From NCBI GenBank assembly GCA_023453125.1, contig JAEXUB010000108.1, positions 13,097 through 77,096 of the forward strand: DNA of 64,000 bases, read 5' to 3'. This stretch comes from Bacteroidota bacterium. Lineage in GTDB: Bacteria > Bacteroidota > Ignavibacteria > Ignavibacteriales > Melioribacteraceae. Shown here piece by piece: positions 63,013 through 64,000 of the stretch. The translations under genes and the position numbers were made by a program. Position 1 is the first letter of the stretch. Every line of letters begins with the position of its first letter. The notes below the pieces were generated by a model. It had not been told where the DNA came from. It saw only the letters and a list, made by a program, of their open reading frames with translations, and made no database searches.

Positions 63013-64000
63013 TTTTCTTCTCCAATTTTCTGCTTCCGGCATACAATATAATTCCGGCAATAAGACATGCAACAGGACTTATAAGCAAAGTATATTTCAT
63101 AAAAGCGGGATTCTGGGTAACTCCCATAACGTCATTAACTTTTCCATACAATGGGGGGGCAATCCCGTATCCAATAACATTGACGACAAAGAAATACAAT
63201 CCGACGGCTAGCCCTCTTAAATTCGGCCCTGCAATATCATTAACATCTGCCGCGGCAGCGCCGAGCCAGGATAAAGCAAGTCCCAGAAGAAGTGAAATCA
63301 GTACAAACTGAAAGGCTACGTTGGAACTGAATAAAATCAGTAGCCAGATAGGAATACAAATAAGAGCCAGAATGCTGGTGAAAATCATTCTCCCCCCTTC
63401 TCTCCGGTTGTGGAATTTATCGGCGAAGTAACCTCCTAATATTGTACCGGGCAGTCCTCCCGCCACAGTTCCAATACCAATCCAGAATCCCGTATCGGCA
63501 ACATTGAGCCCCTGCGCCCTTACGAAAAATGTGGGGAGCCAGATCGAAACACTGTTCGAAGCAACGGCAAAGAATGCATAACCGAACAAAATATAGCGAA
63601 GCGGAACATTCTTAAGAAGCAAACGCCAATCTGTTTTCTCCTTCTGAACAGGAGTATCGCTAATGCCTCTCTTCGGCTCTTTAAGCATTAGGACAAGCAA
63701 TACCAGTAATAATCCGGGGAAACCGAGAAAGTAGAATGCAAAACGCCATCCCATCAAATCGCTTATCCAGCCTCCAAAGAAGAATGCAACTCCGGTACCG
63801 ACGGCAATAGCTGAAGAAAATACAGCCTGTACGGTAGCTCTAATACGGGACGGGAAATAGTCGCTTAATAGAGACAGAGCAGCGGGACCCAATGTCGCCT
63901 CTCCAATTCCAACCATCATCCTGCAGAAAAAGATAGTCCAGAAACTGTCTGCAAATCCGGTCAGTCCCGAAAAAACACTCCAAACCGTGAGCCCGAATGC
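62999..64000 (-). CDS. MFS transporter (ACS/spinster-like), 5' end beyond the window
   Basis: The frame stays open to the window edge, so the N-terminus is missing; an internal ATG at 63919 is not the start because transmembrane sequence (LTVWSVFSGLTGFADSFWTIFFCRM in parts) precedes it. At least ten helices are present. The motif RMMVGIGEATLGPAALSLLSDYFP is the helix-4/5 region of the anion:cation symporter or spinster branch. The substrate is probably an organic acid. It overlaps the acyl-CoA ligase gene by 14 bases, so import and CoA activation are likely coupled. Confidence 0.9.
   Translation of the reverse strand, partial: AFGLTVWSVFSGLTGFADSFWTIFFCRMMVGIGEATLGPAALSLLSDYFPSRIRATVQAVFSSAIAVGTGVAFFFGGWISDLMGWRFAFYFLGFPGLLLVLLVLMLKEPKRGISDTPVQKEKTDWRLLLKNVPLRYILFGYAFFAVASNSVSIWLPTFFVRAQGLNVADTGFWIGIGTVAGGLPGTILGGYFADKFHNRREGGRMIFTSILALICIPIWLLILFSSNVAFQFVLISLLLGLALSWLGAAAADVNDIAGPNLRGLAVGLYFFVVNVIGYGIAPPLYGKVNDVMGVTQNPAFMKYTLLISPVACLIAGIILYAGSRKLEKKNGTV

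Noticed and set aside
1..64000. CRISPR arrays, tRNA or rRNA genes, insertion sequences
   Set aside because: No regularly spaced repeats, cloverleaf-like sequence with CCA end, rRNA motif, transposase or terminal repeat was seen in any intergenic region.

Overview
The window looks like a chromosomal segment of a free-living, facultatively or strictly anaerobic bacterium of the Bacteroidota/Ignavibacteriota (FCB) group, most like Ignavibacteriales. The reasons are moderate GC with many secreted or outer-membrane proteins (DUF5916 barrel, TonB receptor, Cys-lipidated enzymes), purine-rich GGAGG/GGGGGA ribosome-binding sites, a NADH-linked [FeFe]-hydrogenase under a Rex repressor, a plant-polysaccharide arabinose operon, and many PAS histidine kinases. 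The taxonomic call is an inference from gene content. No tRNA, rRNA, CRISPR array, transposase or phage gene was seen. The longest stretch without a gene is about 290 bases.

Layout: (1) 117-5294, minus strand: CBM9/DUF5916 outer-membrane protein, M2/M3-like metallopeptidase, octaheme cytochrome c, small membrane protein. (2) 5427-7258, plus: a LytS-type kinase and LytTR regulator. (3) 7499-17186, minus: an L-arabinose operon (GH51 arabinofuranosidase, FucI-like isomerase, ribulose-5-P epimerase, ribulokinase, Na+/sugar symporter, lipoprotein mutarotase) preceded by a XylR/AraC-type regulator. Divergent from the regulator is a BNR_4-GH105 fusion that probably trims uronate-bearing side chains of arabinogalactan or pectin. 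(4) 19734-23903: MFS exporter, thioesterase and a secreted DPP-IV-type peptidase. (5) 24104-38773: a signalling island. A TonB receptor, YfiR and CHASE8 hybrid kinase operon with a PAS response regulator meets, tail to tail, three further kinases. (6) 38933-39547: a bPH2 membrane protein. (7) 39739-47757, plus: rex-hydC-hydB-hydA-hydS-PP2C, an electron-bifurcating hydrogenase operon with its putative sensory hydrogenase and phosphatase. (8) 47821-49764: a REC-NrtA/SsuA-like binding domain-CheW fusion. (9) 49995-55900, minus: two peptidases, DUF6599 protein, Tat-exported Fe-S aldo/keto reductase, bacterioferritin-like protein. (10) 56101-57444: ATP-cone/uridine-kinase fusion. (11) 57490-64000, minus: two alpha/beta hydrolases, outer-membrane barrel, lipoprotein, acyl-CoA ligase and a truncated MFS transporter, which together look like an uptake and CoA-activation operon.

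How they work together: extracellular enzymes release arabinose from plant polymers. It is mutarotated, imported with sodium, and turned into xylulose-5-phosphate. Fermentation makes NADH and reduced ferredoxin, which HydABC can vent as H2. Rex senses NADH/NAD+ at the head of that operon, and HydS plus the PP2C phosphatase may sense H2 or redox state. The most unusual items are the REC-binding protein-CheW fusion, the YfiR-CHASE8 kinase operon, the BNR_4-GH105 fusion, and the palindromes at the rex promoter.
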